Origin: Paludibacteraceae bacterium
GTDB lineage: Bacteria > Bacteroidota > Bacteroidia > Bacteroidales > Paludibacteraceae
Direction: 5' to 3'
Length of the DNA stretch: 33,371 nucleotides
NCBI GenBank assembly: GCA_017457295.1
Contig: JAFTHS010000058.1
Location: forward strand, 1-33,371
The notes beneath the pieces were generated by a model. That model searched no databases. It had not been told where the DNA came from and worked only from the letters and a program-made list of their open reading frames with translations. This document shows, piece by piece, positions 14,540 through 23,611 of the stretch. Numbering within the stretch: position 1 is the first letter of the stretch; the number at the start of each line of letters is the position of its first letter. Both the position numbers and the translations under genes were made by a program.

Positions 14540-14570
14540 TTTGTCAGTTAAAAAAAATGTAGTACCTTTG
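14540..14570 (+). promoter_or_regulatory. Promoter of the tRNA-tuf-secE-nusG operon
   Basis: The -33 TTTG (14540-14543) and -7 TACCTTTG (14563-14570) have 19-bp spacing, 57 bp before the first tRNA. It is the only strong promoter before tuf, and probably drives the whole tRNA-tuf-nusG block. Confidence 0.88.
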
Positions 14571-14626
14571 CACCGCTTTTCCGCCGACGTGTTAGGAGGC
14601 GTGGCAAAATAGCCGAAAAGTGACCT

Positions 14627-14700
14627 GCCTCTTTAGCTCAGTTGGCCAGAGCACGTGATTTGTAATCTCGGGGTCGTTGGTTCGAATCCGACAAGAGGCT
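14627..14700 (+). tRNA. tRNA-Thr (UGU)
   Basis: A 74-nt cloverleaf: acceptor GCCTCTT pairs with AAGAGGC, with discriminator T. The anticodon loop TTTGTAA gives UGU, and the T-loop contains TTCGAAT. CCA is not encoded. Confidence 0.95.
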
Positions 14701-14725
14701 CAAAGACGAACATTGAAATAGTATT

Positions 14726-14811
14726 GGGAGTATTCCAGAGCGGCCAAATGGGGCAGACTGTAAATCTGCTGGTTTTCACCTTCGGTGGTTCGAATCCATC
14801 TGCTCCCACCA
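14726..14811 (+). tRNA. tRNA-Tyr (GUA)
   Basis: An 86-nt class II tRNA with a long variable arm. Acceptor GGGAGTA pairs with TGCTCCC, and the anticodon in GACTGTAAATC is GUA. Discriminator A is followed by an encoded CCA (14809-14811), unlike the other tRNAs of this cluster. Confidence 0.95.
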
Positions 14812-14848
14812 ATAACAAAATAACCGTCGCGGAAGTCGTGGTTAATTC

Positions 14849-14921
14849 GCGGAAATAGCTCAGTCGATAGAGCACTAGCCTTCCAAGCTGGGGGTCGCGG
14901 GTTTGAGCCCCGTTTTCCGCT
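14849..14921 (+). tRNA. tRNA-Gly (UCC)
   Basis: A 73-nt cloverleaf: GCGGAAA pairs with TTTCCGC, and the anticodon loop CTTCCAA gives UCC. CCA is not encoded. Confidence 0.95.
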
Positions 14922-14977
14922 CGATTTTTGTTTATACACTCGTATTTTTCGAGTAGTGGCGAACGTTAGTTCGTGTT

Positions 14978-15049
<72 letters not shown>

Positions 15050-15068
15050 CGAAGTTTTAATGCCAAAT

Positions 15069-15088
15069 AATACTCTTTCGGGAGTATT
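15069..15088. repeat. Hairpin upstream of tuf
   Basis: AATACTC (15069-15075) pairs with GAGTATT (15082-15088) around a 6-base loop. It lies between the last tRNA and tuf and may be a processing signal; there is no T-tract. Confidence 0.5.
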
Positions 15089-15130
15089 GTGGTGTGTAAA
15101 ACAGGTGATAAAATTAGGTAAAACTTATAG

Positions 15131-15144
15131 TATTAACGTTAATA
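15131..15144. repeat. Perfect 14-bp palindrome before tuf
   Basis: TATTAACGTTAATA is its own reverse complement, 16 bp before the tuf ATG. It could bind a dimeric regulator or form part of the tuf leader; it may also be chance in A+T-rich DNA. Confidence 0.5.
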
Positions 15145-15160
15145 ACTAAATTCTAGAATT

Positions 15161-16348
15161 ATGGCAAAAGAAAAATTTGACCGTTCGAAACCACACGTGA
15201 ACATTGGTACAATTGGTCACGTTGATCACGGTAAAACTACTTTGACCGCAGCTATTACCACTGTATTGGCTTCTCGTGGTCTTTCTGAGCTTCGTTCATT
15301 CGACTCTATCGACAATGCTCCAGAGGAGAAAGAGCGTGGTATTACTATTAACACTTCACACGTTGAGTATCAAACCGCTACTCGTCACTACGCTCACGTT
15401 GACTGCCCTGGTCACGCTGACTACGTAAAGAACATGGTAACTGGTGCTGCTCAAATGGACGGCGCAATCATCGTAGTAGCTGCTACTGATGGTCCTATGC
15501 CTCAAACACGTGAGCACATCCTTTTGGCTCGTCAGGTGAACGTTCCTCGCTTGGTTGTATTTATGAACAAGTGCGACCTTGTTGATGACGCTGAGATGCT
15601 TGACCTCGTTGAGATGGAGATGCGTGAGCTTCTTTCGTTCTATGAGTTCGATGGCGACAATACTCCTATCATCCGTGGTTCTGCTCTTGGTGCTTTGAAT
15701 GCAGTAAAAGAGTGGGAAGACAAAGTTATGGAGTTGATGGATGCTTGCGATACATGGATTGAGTTGCCTCCACGTGCTGTTGATAAACCATTCTTGATGC
15801 CTGTTGAGGACGTATTCTCAATTACAGGTCGTGGTACTGTAGCAACTGGTCGTATCGAAACTGGTGTCATCAAAGTTGGTGAGGAAGTTCAATTGATCGG
15901 TCTTGGTGCTGAGGGTAAGAAGTCAGTTGTAACTGGTGTTGAGATGTTCCGTAAGTTGCTCGACCAAGGTGAGGCTGGTGATAACGTAGGTTTGTTGCTC
16001 CGTGGTATTGATAAAGATGAGGTTCGCCGTGGTATGGTAATCACCCACCCAGGTGTTGTTAAGCCTCACGAGGAGTTCAAGGCTTCTGTTTATATCTTGA
16101 AGAAAGAGGAAGGTGGCCGTCACACTCCATTCCACAACCACTATCGTCCACAATTCTACATCCGTACAATGGACGTAACTGGCGAGATTACTTTGCCAGA
16201 GGGTACAGAGATGGTAATGCCAGGTGACAACTTGGAGATCAAGGTTAAGTTGATCTACCCAGTTGCTTGCTCAGAGGGTCTTCGTTTCGCTATCCGCGAG
16301 GGTGGTCGCACCGTAGGTTCTGGTCAAATTACCGGTTTGCTTGACTAA
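15161..16348 (+). CDS. tuf: Elongation factor Tu
   Basis: This 395-residue GTPase delivers aminoacyl-tRNA to the ribosome. The G1 motif is GHVDHGKT (19-26), G3 is DCPGH (81-85) and G4 is NKCD (136-139), followed by domains 2 and 3 ending in the conserved GSGQI segment. Length is normal. It sits after four tRNA genes and before tRNA-Trp-secE-nusG, the conserved Bacteroidetes order. A perfect hairpin follows in the gap to tRNA-Trp. Its first in-frame ATG, at 15161, matches the family N-terminus MAKEKF. Confidence 0.98.
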   Translation: MAKEKFDRSKPHVNIGTIGHVDHGKTTLTAAITTVLASRGLSELRSFDSIDNAPEEKERGITINTSHVEYQTATRHYAHVDCPGHADYVKNMVTGAAQMDGAIIVVAATDGPMPQTREHILLARQVNVPRLVVFMNKCDLVDDAEMLDLVEMEMRELLSFYEFDGDNTPIIRGSALGALNAVKEWEDKVMELMDACDTWIELPPRAVDKPFLMPVEDVFSITGRGTVATGRIETGVIKVGEEVQLIGLGAEGKKSVVTGVEMFRKLLDQGEAGDNVGLLLRGIDKDEVRRGMVITHPGVVKPHEEFKASVYILKKEEGGRHTPFHNHYRPQFYIRTMDVTGEITLPEGTEMVMPGDNLEIKVKLIYPVACSEGLRFAIREGGRTVGSGQITGLLD

Positions 16349-16368
16349 TATTTAAGCAACAATAAAAA

Positions 16369-16398
16369 CGATTGCCAAAGTCGAAACTTTGGCAATCG
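16369..16398. repeat. Perfect 13-bp hairpin between tuf and tRNA-Trp
   Basis: CGATTGCCAAAGT-CGAA-ACTTTGGCAATCG, with a tetraloop and no T-tract. It ends 4 bp before the tRNA-Trp gene. It is likely an RNA-processing or 3'-end-protecting hairpin that shields tuf mRNA after tRNA excision, rather than a terminator. Confidence 0.6.
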
Positions 16399-16402
16399 AC
16401 AT

Positions 16403-16473
16403 ACGGAAGTCTTCTAATGGTAAGAAAGCGGTCTCCAAAACCGTCAATGTGGGTTCGATTCCTGCCTTCCGTG
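16403..16473 (+). tRNA. tRNA-Trp (CCA)
   Basis: A 71-nt cloverleaf: ACGGAAG pairs with CTTCCGT, discriminator G, and anticodon loop CTCCAAA gives CCA. It lies between tuf and secE as usual in bacteria. The 3' CCA is not encoded. Confidence 0.95.
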
Positions 16474-16561
16474 CTGTTACAAAAATAGCTTCCGTCTGAC
16501 TTCGGCGAATGCTGAGGCCAGATGTTTGGCGCAAATAAGAATAAAGAAAAAAACTACAGAT

Positions 16562-16750
16562 ATGAAGTTCGTTGAAAGTATTAAAGAATCCTACGAGGAG
16601 TTGGTTCATAAAGTGAGCTGGCCTACTCGTAAAGAGTTGTCCAAAAGCGCAGTGCTAGTATTGATAGCTTCCATAATACTAGCGTTGATAGTGTGGCTAA
16701 TGGATTTCTGTTTCGAGTCAATCATGACTTTTGTTTACGGCTTATTCTAA
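16562..16750 (+). CDS. secE: Preprotein translocase subunit SecE
   Basis: This 62-residue protein has the short-type SecE layout: an amphipathic helix with EELVHKVSWPTRKEL (residues 12-26) and one membrane segment (about 29-48). It is the essential clamp subunit of the SecYEG channel. The ATG at 16562 is chosen over an earlier in-frame non-ATG codon because it matches the family N-terminus. It is directly upstream of nusG, the conserved order. Confidence 0.95.
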   Translation: MKFVESIKESYEELVHKVSWPTRKELSKSAVLVLIASIILALIVWLMDFCFESIMTFVYGLF

Positions 16751-16767
16751 TCAATTAAATTTTGAGT

Positions 16768-17319
16768 ATGGCTGAAAGCAATTACAAGTGGTATGTGCTC
16801 CGTGCTATTAGTGGCAAGGAAAACAAGGTGAAAGAGTATATCGAAGGTGCCTTGGTGACTTCTACTATATTTAAGGAGTATGTGTCTCAAGTCTTAGTTC
16901 CGACTGAAAAAGTGTACGCTGTTCGCAATGGAAAACGAGTCGTAAAAGAGCGCAATAAGCTTCCAGGTTATGTGCTCGTTGAGTGTAACTTGACCGATGA
17001 GTGTTATCCATTGTTGCGTAATATCCCTAACGTGTTAGGATTCTTGCTAGAGAGTAAGTCCTCTAATAAGGCGGCTCCTGTTAGTCAAGAAGAAATCAAT
17101 AAAATGGTAGGAAATATAGAAGAAGCTGCGGTGGATTCTGTTATGGACGAGGTTTTCTTGGTTGGAGAACGCGTGAAGGTTATCAGTGGTGCATTCAACG
17201 GATTCGAAGGTGTTATTGATGAGGTGTCGCAAGACAAGCGTAAGCTGAAAGTGGTTGTGACAATCTTTGATCGTCAAACACCATTGGAATTGGGCTTCGA
17301 TCAAGTAGAAAAAGAGTAG
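16768..17319 (+). CDS. nusG: Transcription antitermination/termination factor NusG
   Basis: This 183-residue protein has an N-terminal NGN domain (WYVLRAISGKE near the start) and a C-terminal KOW domain with GERVKVISGAFNGFEG. It binds the beta' clamp of RNA polymerase and links transcription with ribosomes or Rho. The ATG at 16768 is preferred over the in-frame TTG two codons earlier. It is cotranscribed after secE with a 17-bp gap and is followed by the ribosomal protein genes. Confidence 0.97.
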   Translation: MAESNYKWYVLRAISGKENKVKEYIEGALVTSTIFKEYVSQVLVPTEKVYAVRNGKRVVKERNKLPGYVLVECNLTDECYPLLRNIPNVLGFLLESKSSNKAAPVSQEEINKMVGNIEEAAVDSVMDEVFLVGERVKVISGAFNGFEGVIDEVSQDKRKLKVVVTIFDRQTPLELGFDQVEKE

Positions 17320-17398
17320 GAGGCATTTGTTACGGGCCGTTGTACTACTCGGTAGTTTATAAATAACAAAACTATTAACAAAGTAAAAAAACTAAATT

Positions 17399-17821
17399 AT
17401 GGCTAAAGAAATTGCTGGATTTATCAAACTCCAAATCAAGGGTGGCGCAGCTAACCCTTCACCTCCAGTAGGTCCTGCATTGGGTTCTAAGGGTGTGAAC
17501 ATCATGGAGTTTTGTAAACAATTCAATGCCAGAACGCAGGATAAGGCAGGTAAGGTTTTGCCTGTAGTCATCACTGTTTATGCTGACAAATCGTTTGATT
17601 TTATCGTTAAGACTCCACCTGTTGCTGTACAGTTGAAGGAGGCTGCTAAAGTTAAGAGTGGTTCGAATGAGCCTAACCGTAAGAAAGTGGCTACTATCAC
17701 TGAGGAGCAATGTGTGGCAATTGCAACCGATAAGATGGTCGATTTGAACTGTTTCACTGTAGAGAGCGCTATCAAGATGGTAAAGGGTACCGCTCGCAGT
17801 ATGGGTATTACCGTTAAATAA
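17399..17821 (+). CDS. rplK: 50S ribosomal protein L11
   Basis: This 140-residue protein of the GTPase-associated centre has the typical block [18 protein letters not shown] near the N-terminus and the C-terminal RNA-binding domain ending in [10 protein letters not shown]. It is the first ribosomal protein of the L11-L1-L10-L7/L12 group, 79 bp after nusG, with rplA 19 bp downstream. Confidence 0.98.
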   Translation: MAKEIAGFIKLQIKGGAANPSPPVGPALGSKGVNIMEFCKQFNARTQDKAGKVLPVVITVYADKSFDFIVKTPPVAVQLKEAAKVKSGSNEPNRKKVATITEEQCVAIATDKMVDLNCFTVESAIKMVKGTARSMGITVK

Positions 17822-17840
17822 TTAAACTTCAATCACTATT

Positions 17841-18533
17841 ATGGCAAAATTGACAAAAAATCAAAAGCTTGCTGCTGAGAAGATTGAAGCAGGTAAGCTC
17901 TATACCGTAGCAGAAGCTGCTGCGTTGGTGAAAGAGATCACTACAACTAAGTTTGACGCTAGTGTAGATGTTGATGTACGTTTGGGTGTTGACCCACGTA
18001 AAGCAAACCAAATGGTTCGTGGCGTGGTAAGTCTTCCTCATGGTACAGGTAAGCAAGTTCGCGTACTCGCATTGTGTACTCCCGACCAAGAGGCTGCTGC
18101 TAAAGAGGCAGGTGCTGATTATGTAGGTTTGGATGAGTATATCGAGAAAATTAAAGGTGGTTGGACAGATATCGACGTGATCATTACTCAACCTCAAATC
18201 ATGGGTAAGATTGGTGCTCTCGGTCGTGTATTGGGTCCTCGTGGTCTGATGCCTAACCCAAAATCAGGTACAGTGACTATGGATGTTGCTAAGGCTGTTA
18301 AAGAGGTTAAGCAAGGTAAGATCGACTTTAAGGTAGATAAATTTGGTATCGTTCACACTTCGATTGGTAAGGTTTCATTTGCTCCTGAAGCAATCGCAGA
18401 GAATGCTATTGAGTTTGTTCAAACACTCATCAAGTTGAAACCCGCTGTAAGCAAGGGTACCTATATCAAGAGCATTTATCTTTCCAGTACAATGAGTCAG
18501 GGTATTAAGATTGACCCAAAATCTATTGAGTAA
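17841..18533 (+). CDS. rplA: 50S ribosomal protein L1
   Basis: This 230-residue L1 stalk protein shows the family segment [15 protein letters not shown] in its middle and ends after the [15 protein letters not shown] strand. In many bacteria L1 represses its own operon by binding the mRNA leader; no obvious site was identified here. It is 19 bp after rplK and 21 bp before rplJ. Confidence 0.98.
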   Translation: MAKLTKNQKLAAEKIEAGKLYTVAEAAALVKEITTTKFDASVDVDVRLGVDPRKANQMVRGVVSLPHGTGKQVRVLALCTPDQEAAAKEAGADYVGLDEYIEKIKGGWTDIDVIITQPQIMGKIGALGRVLGPRGLMPNPKSGTVTMDVAKAVKEVKQGKIDFKVDKFGIVHTSIGKVSFAPEAIAENAIEFVQTLIKLKPAVSKGTYIKSIYLSSTMSQGIKIDPKSIE

Positions 18534-18554
18534 TTAAATTAATCGCAGACAAGT

Positions 18555-19088
18555 ATGAAGAAGGAAGATAAAAACGCCATTATTGCTTCTTTGCAAGAGC
18601 AATTAGGTCAATACTCACACTTCTATTTGACCAACATCGAAGGTTTGAATGCAGAGAAGACTAGTGAGTTGCGCCGTGCTTGCTTCAAGCAAGATGTGAA
18701 GTTGCTTGTAGCGAAGAATACTTTGCTCCAAAAAGCATTAGAAGCTAAAGGTATTGATGCTCAGATATTTGAAGCTCTCAAAGGTAATACTGCTTTGATG
18801 TTGTCTAATACAGGTAATGCTCCTGCAAAACTCATCAAAGAGTTTACTAAGAAAGAGAAAAATAAAGAGGAAGCTAAGCCACAGTTGAAGGCTGCATATG
18901 TAGAGGAAACAATCTACGTTGGTGCACAAAACTTGGATTTCTTGGCTACTATCAAGTCGAAGAACGAACTTATTGCAGATTTGGTTGCTTTGCTCCAATC
19001 TCCTGCAAAGAATGTTGTTTCTGCACTCCAATCTGGAGGTACTACCATCCACGGTGTTTTGAAAACGCTGGGTGAACGTGCTGAATAA
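18555..19088 (+). CDS. rplJ: 50S ribosomal protein L10
   Basis: This 177-residue protein anchors L7/L12 dimers to the stalk base. The N-terminal 23S-binding part contains LRRACFKQDVKLLVAKNTLL, and the C-terminal helix that carries L7/L12 ends near VSALQSGGTTIHGVL. The gap to rplL is 103 bp, longer than the other spacings in this block. Confidence 0.96.
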   Translation: MKKEDKNAIIASLQEQLGQYSHFYLTNIEGLNAEKTSELRRACFKQDVKLLVAKNTLLQKALEAKGIDAQIFEALKGNTALMLSNTGNAPAKLIKEFTKKEKNKEEAKPQLKAAYVEETIYVGAQNLDFLATIKSKNELIADLVALLQSPAKNVVSALQSGGTTIHGVLKTLGERAE

Positions 19089-19191
19089 TCAGCAAATACA
19101 AATGATGTCGCCCGGAGGGATGCCAAAAGGATACCGAAGGATGTGGCAATTAAACTAACATTAAAAATTAACACTTTAAAATTATACAACA

Positions 19192-19569
19192 ATGGCAGAT
19201 TTGAAAGCTTTTGCTGAACAATTAGTAAACCTTACAGTTAAGGAAGTAAACGAACTCGCTCAAATTTTGAAAGAGGAGTATGGTATTGAACCTGCAGCTG
19301 CAGCTGTTGCAGTTGCTGCTGGTCCAGCTGCTGATGCAGCTCCTGCAGCAGAGGAGAAAACATCTTTTGATGTTGTCTTGAAATCAGCTGGTGCTAACAA
19401 GCTCCAAGTAGTTAAGGCTGTTAAAGAGCAAACCGGTCTTGGTTTGAAGGAAGCTAAAGACATCGTAGATGCAGCTCCTGCAAACGTTAAGGAAGGTGTA
19501 GACAAAGCTACTGCTGAGGCTCTCAAGAAAGCTCTTGAGGAAGTTGGTGCAGAGGTAGAGTTGAAGTAA
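19192..19569 (+). CDS. rplL: 50S ribosomal protein L7/L12
   Basis: This 125-residue acidic stalk protein has an N-terminal dimerisation helix with [16 protein letters not shown], an Ala-rich flexible hinge (about residues 36-55, rich in AAAVAVAA) and the C-terminal factor-binding domain with [15 protein letters not shown]. It is made in several copies per ribosome; a hairpin with T-tract follows before rpoB and would give the expected higher expression relative to polymerase. Confidence 0.98.
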   Translation: MADLKAFAEQLVNLTVKEVNELAQILKEEYGIEPAAAAVAVAAGPAADAAPAAEEKTSFDVVLKSAGANKLQVVKAVKEQTGLGLKEAKDIVDAAPANVKEGVDKATAEALKKALEEVGAEVELK

Positions 19570-19592
19570 TACTCATACGCCTAACAATGATA

Positions 19593-19628
19593 GGTTTAGA
19601 TCCCTATATGGGGGGTCTAAACCTTTTT
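19593..19628 (+). terminator. Attenuator-like hairpin between rplL and rpoB
   Basis: GGTTTAGA (19593-19600) pairs with TCTAAACC (19616-19623), followed by TTTTT. It is the shape of an intrinsic terminator inside an operon, 23 bp after rplL. In enterobacteria a partial terminator at this place lowers rpoBC relative to ribosomal protein expression; here the same role is inferred. I find no convincing TAnnTTTG promoter in the 158 bp that follow. Confidence 0.8.
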
Positions 19629-19786
19629 CTCTGAATAGAGAGTAATGTTGAAAAAATGTTAAAAACTGATAATTAAGATGCGGTTTTAGTTAATAAAGAG
19701 TAAAATACAAAACCATATATTTAGATCTAAATAACTCATTATCAGGCATTTTGCAATATTAGAAAATAGATAAAACTTTAAAATAA

Positions 19787-22700
19787 ATGGCAAAACAGAA
19801 CAAAACCCAGCGAATCAATTTTTCGGCAATGCAACAGCAGATGCCTTATCCCGATTTTCTGGAAATTCAATTGAAGTCCTTCCGTGATTTCTTTCAGATT
19901 GACTCTACTCCTGAAGTTCGTCACAAGGAAGGTTTGTTTAAGGTGTTTTCCGAGAACTTCCCAATAGCGGACACTCGAAACAACTTTGTGCTTGAGTTCT
20001 TGGATTATCATGTAGATTACCCTCGCTATTCTATCGAGGAGTGTTTACTTCGAGGACTGACTTATAGTGTGCCTTTGAAGGCGAAATTATTCTTGTCATG
20101 TACTGACCCTGATCACGAAGATTTTGAGCCAGTTATGCAAGATGTGTTCTTGGGAACTATCCCTTACATGACTCCTAAGGGTACTTTTGTTATCAATGGT
20201 GCTGAGCGTGTTATTGTTAGCCAGTTACACCGTTCTCCAGGCGTGTTCTTTGGTACATCAATGCACTCTAATGGTACAAAACTTTATTCTGCCCGTATCA
20301 TTCCTTTCCGTGGTTCATGGATTGAGTTTGCTACTGACATCAACCGTGTGATGTATGCTTACATCGATCGTAAGAAGAAATTGCCTGTAACAACCTTGTT
20401 ACGTGCTATCGGTTTCGAGAGTGATAAGGATATTTTGGATTGCTTCGGTTTGGCAGAAGAGATCAAATGTACCAAAGAGAATTTGGATGCTGTAGTTGGT
20501 CGCACTTTGGCGGGTAACGTGCTGAAAGCATGGACTGAAGACTTTGTTGATGAAGATACTGGTGAGGTTGTAACAATCGAACGTAATGAGGTAATTATCG
20601 AACGTGAGACTGTATTGACCGAAGAATTGTGCGAAACAATCTATGATTCGGGTGCAAAGACGATCTTGCTACATAAAGATGAAAACAACGAAGCAGAGTA
20701 CTCAATTATTTTCAATACCTTGCAAAAAGACCCATCTCATTCGGAGAAAGAGGCCGTGCTATACATCTATCGCCAGTTGCGTAACTCAGAGCCTGCTGAT
20801 GATGCTACTGCACGTGAGGTGATTCAAAACCTATTCTTCTCAGAAAAACGCTATGATTTGGGTGAAGTAGGACGTTATCGTATCAACCGCAAGTTGGAGA
20901 TGGAAACTCCAACAGAAGTTCGCACTTTGACCAAGGAAGATATTATTGAGATTATCAAATATTTAGTTCAATTAATCAACTCTAATGCAGAGGTGGATGA
21001 TATTGACCACTTGTCTAATCGTCGTGTTCGCACTGTAGGTGAGCAATTGTACAACCAATTTGGTATTGGTTTGGCTCGTATGGCTCGCACTATCCGTGAG
21101 CGTATGAATGTGCGCGACACTGAAGTGTTTACTCCTACCGATTTGATTAATCCAAAGGCTATTTCAAGTGTTATCAACTCATACTTTGGAACCAACGCCT
21201 TGTCTCAATTTATGGATCAACAAAACCCATTGGCTGAGATTACTCATAAACGTCGTATGTCAGCTCTTGGTCCTGGCGGATTGAGTCGTGATCGTGCTGG
21301 TTTTGAGGTTCGTGACGTTCACTATACTCACTATGGTCGTCTATGTCCAATTGAGACTCCTGAAGGTCCAAACATTGGTTTGATTTCTTCTCTATGTATC
21401 TATGCAAAGATCAACGATCTCGGCTTTATCGAAACTCCTTATCGTCAAGCTGCGAATGGTGTGGTAGATTTGGACAATGATCACGTTGTTTATATGACCG
21501 CAGAGGATGAAGAGAAATCTACAGTTGCTCAAGGTAATGCTCCATTGGATAAAAATGGTAAGTTTATCCGTAAAAAGGTTAAAGCTCGTTATGAGGCAGA
21601 CTTCCCTGTAGTAACTCCAGAGCAAATTGACTTGATGGACGTTTCTCCATCTCAAATTGCGTCTATTGCAGCTGCGTTGATTCCATTCCTTGAGCACGAT
21701 GATGCTAACCGTGCATTGATGGGGTCGAACATGATGCGCCAGGCAGTTCCATTGTTGCGCAACGAGGCTCCTATCGTGGGTACTGGTATTGAAGGTCAGT
21801 TGATTCAAGATTCTCGTACACAAATTGTAGCAGAGGGTGATGGTAAAGTTACCTATGTTGATGCAGAGAAGATTCGCGTAAAATATGATCGCAGCAAGGA
21901 TGAGGATTTCATCTCATTTGAGTCTGCAGAAAAAGAATATCTTTTGCCTAAGTTCCAACGTACCAATCAAAATACTACTATTGATCTTCGTCCTATCGTA
22001 CGTAAGGGTGATAAGGTAACCAAAGGACAAATCCTATCTGAGGGTTATGCTACAGAGAATGGAGAGTTGGCTTTGGGTAAGAACTTAAAGGTTGCTTATA
22101 TTCCTTGGAAGGGTTACAACTATGAGGATGCTATCGTATTGAGCGAACGTATTGTTCGTGAAGATATGTTTACTTCTGTACACGTCGTGGAGCAATTGTT
22201 GGAAGTTCGCGAGACCAAACGTGGTATGGAGGAGTTTACTTCAGATATCCCTAACGTTAGCGAAGATGCTACCAAAGATTTGGATGAGAATGGTATTATT
22301 CGTATAGGTGCTCATATTGAACCAGGTGATATCATCATAGGAAAGATTACTCCTAAGGGAGAATCTGATCCATCTCCAGAGGAGAAACTATTGAAGGCTA
22401 TCTTCGGTGATAAGGCAGGTGATGTGAAAGATGCTTCTTTAAAAGCTAGTCCCTCTTTGAGCGGTGTGGTTATAGATAAGAATCTTTACAAGAAGGCATC
22501 TAAAGACCGTAAGCAAAAGATGGAAGATAAGGAGACTTTGGCTAAACTTGATGCCGCATTTGCTGCAAAAGCTGATGAACTTAAGAGTTTGTTGGTTAGC
22601 AAGTTAACTACAATTCTCAAAGGCCAAGTTTCGCTGGGCGTTAAGGATTATGTAAATGCTGATGTAGTAGCCAAAGGTGTTACTTTCACAGAAGAACGTT

Positions 22701-23599
22701 TGCAAAATTTGGATTATGCATCAGTTATGTTGGCTAATTGGACTGCAGATGAGCATATCAATTCGCTGGTAGAGCGTTGTATCATGAATTATCTAGCTAA
22801 ATACAAAGAGATGGACGCTCAACTCAAACGTGATAAGTTCAATCTGACTATTGGTGATGAACTTCCAAATGGTATTGTTCAAATGGCCAAAGTATATATT
22901 GCTAAGCGTCGTAAGATTCGCGTGGGCGATAAGATGGCAGGTCGACACGGTAACAAGGGTATTGTTTCCAAAATCGTGCGTGTAGAAGATATGCCATTCT
23001 TGGCAGATGGAACTCCAGTGGATATTGTTCTTAACCCTCTGGGTGTGCCATCTCGTATGAACATCGGACAGATATTTGAGGCTGTTCTTGGATGGGCTGG
23101 TCGTGAGTTAGGTGTTAAATTTGCTACTCCAATCTTTGATGGTTGTACATTGGATTCACTCAACGAATGGACAGATAAGGCGGGGCTACCACGTGCAGGA
23201 AAGACTCAACTCTACGATGGTGGTACAGGCGAAGCGTTCGACCAAATGGCTACTGTAGGTGTAACCTACTTTATGAAGCTTGGTCACATGGTTGACGACA
23301 AGATGCATGCTCGTTCGATTGGCCCTTATAGTTTGATTACCCAACAGCCACTTGGTGGTAAAGCACAATTTGGTGGTCAACGTTTTGGTGAGATGGAGGT
23401 TTGGGCACTTGAGGCGCACGGTGCTGCACACATTTTGCAGGAGATCCTCACTGTTAAGTCTGACGATGTTACGGGCCGTGCTCGTACATACGAGGCTATT
23501 GTGAAGGGCGAACCAATGCCAACACCAGGTTTACCAGAATCGCTCAATGTATTGTTGCACGAGTTGCAAGGTTTAGGTCTATCAATCACAATGGAATAA
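19787..23599 (+). CDS. rpoB: RNA polymerase beta subunit
   Basis: This 1270-residue catalytic-core subunit has the length usual in Bacteroidetes. The rifampicin pocket reads [18 protein letters not shown] at 473-490, with Asp477, His487 and Ser492 (the positions of the classical resistance residues D516, H526 and S531) unchanged. The E. coli S522 equivalent is Ala483, a group-level difference. The later block [12 protein letters not shown] and the end with GLGLSITME are standard. No mutation typical of rifampicin resistance is visible. The gene is 12 bp before rpoC. Confidence 0.99.
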   Translation: MAKQNKTQRINFSAMQQQMPYPDFLEIQLKSFRDFFQIDSTPEVRHKEGLFKVFSENFPIADTRNNFVLEFLDYHVDYPRYSIEECLLRGLTYSVPLKAKLFLSCTDPDHEDFEPVMQDVFLGTIPYMTPKGTFVINGAERVIVSQLHRSPGVFFGTSMHSNGTKLYSARIIPFRGSWIEFATDINRVMYAYIDRKKKLPVTTLLRAIGFESDKDILDCFGLAEEIKCTKENLDAVVGRTLAGNVLKAWTEDFVDEDTGEVVTIERNEVIIERETVLTEELCETIYDSGAKTILLHKDENNEAEYSIIFNTLQKDPSHSEKEAVLYIYRQLRNSEPADDATAREVIQNLFFSEKRYDLGEVGRYRINRKLEMETPTEVRTLTKEDIIEIIKYLVQLINSNAEVDDIDHLSNRRVRTVGEQLYNQFGIGLARMARTIRERMNVRDTEVFTPTDLINPKAISSVINSYFGTNALSQFMDQQNPLAEITHKRRMSALGPGGLSRDRAGFEVRDVHYTHYGRLCPIETPEGPNIGLISSLCIYAKINDLGFIETPYRQAANGVVDLDNDHVVYMTAEDEEKSTVAQGNAPLDKNGKFIRKKVKARYEADFPVVTPEQIDLMDVSPSQIASIAAALIPFLEHDDANRALMGSNMMRQAVPLLRNEAPIVGTGIEGQLIQDSRTQIVAEGDGKVTYVDAEKIRVKYDRSKDEDFISFESAEKEYLLPKFQRTNQNTTIDLRPIVRKGDKVTKGQILSEGYATENGELALGKNLKVAYIPWKGYNYEDAIVLSERIVREDMFTSVHVVEQLLEVRETKRGMEEFTSDIPNVSEDATKDLDENGIIRIGAHIEPGDIIIGKITPKGESDPSPEEKLLKAIFGDKAGDVKDASLKASPSLSGVVIDKNLYKKASKDRKQKMEDKETLAKLDAAFAAKADELKSLLVSKLTTILKGQVSLGVKDYVNADVVAKGVTFTEERLQNLDYASVMLANWTADEHINSLVERCIMNYLAKYKEMDAQLKRDKFNLTIGDELPNGIVQMAKVYIAKRRKIRVGDKMAGRHGNKGIVSKIVRVEDMPFLADGTPVDIVLNPLGVPSRMNIGQIFEAVLGWAGRELGVKFATPIFDGCTLDSLNEWTDKAGLPRAGKTQLYDGGTGEAFDQMATVGVTYFMKLGHMVDDKMHARSIGPYSLITQQPLGGKAQFGGQRFGEMEVWALEAHGAAHILQEILTVKSDDVTGRARTYEAIVKGEPMPTPGLPESLNVLLHELQGLGLSITME

Positions 23600-23611
23600 A
23601 ATTCAAGAATT

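Noticed and set aside
19089-19191. A small gene or leader peptide between rplJ and rplL
   Set aside because: GGATG-rich repeats are visible, but no convincing frame with start and stop was found; it is left as spacer.
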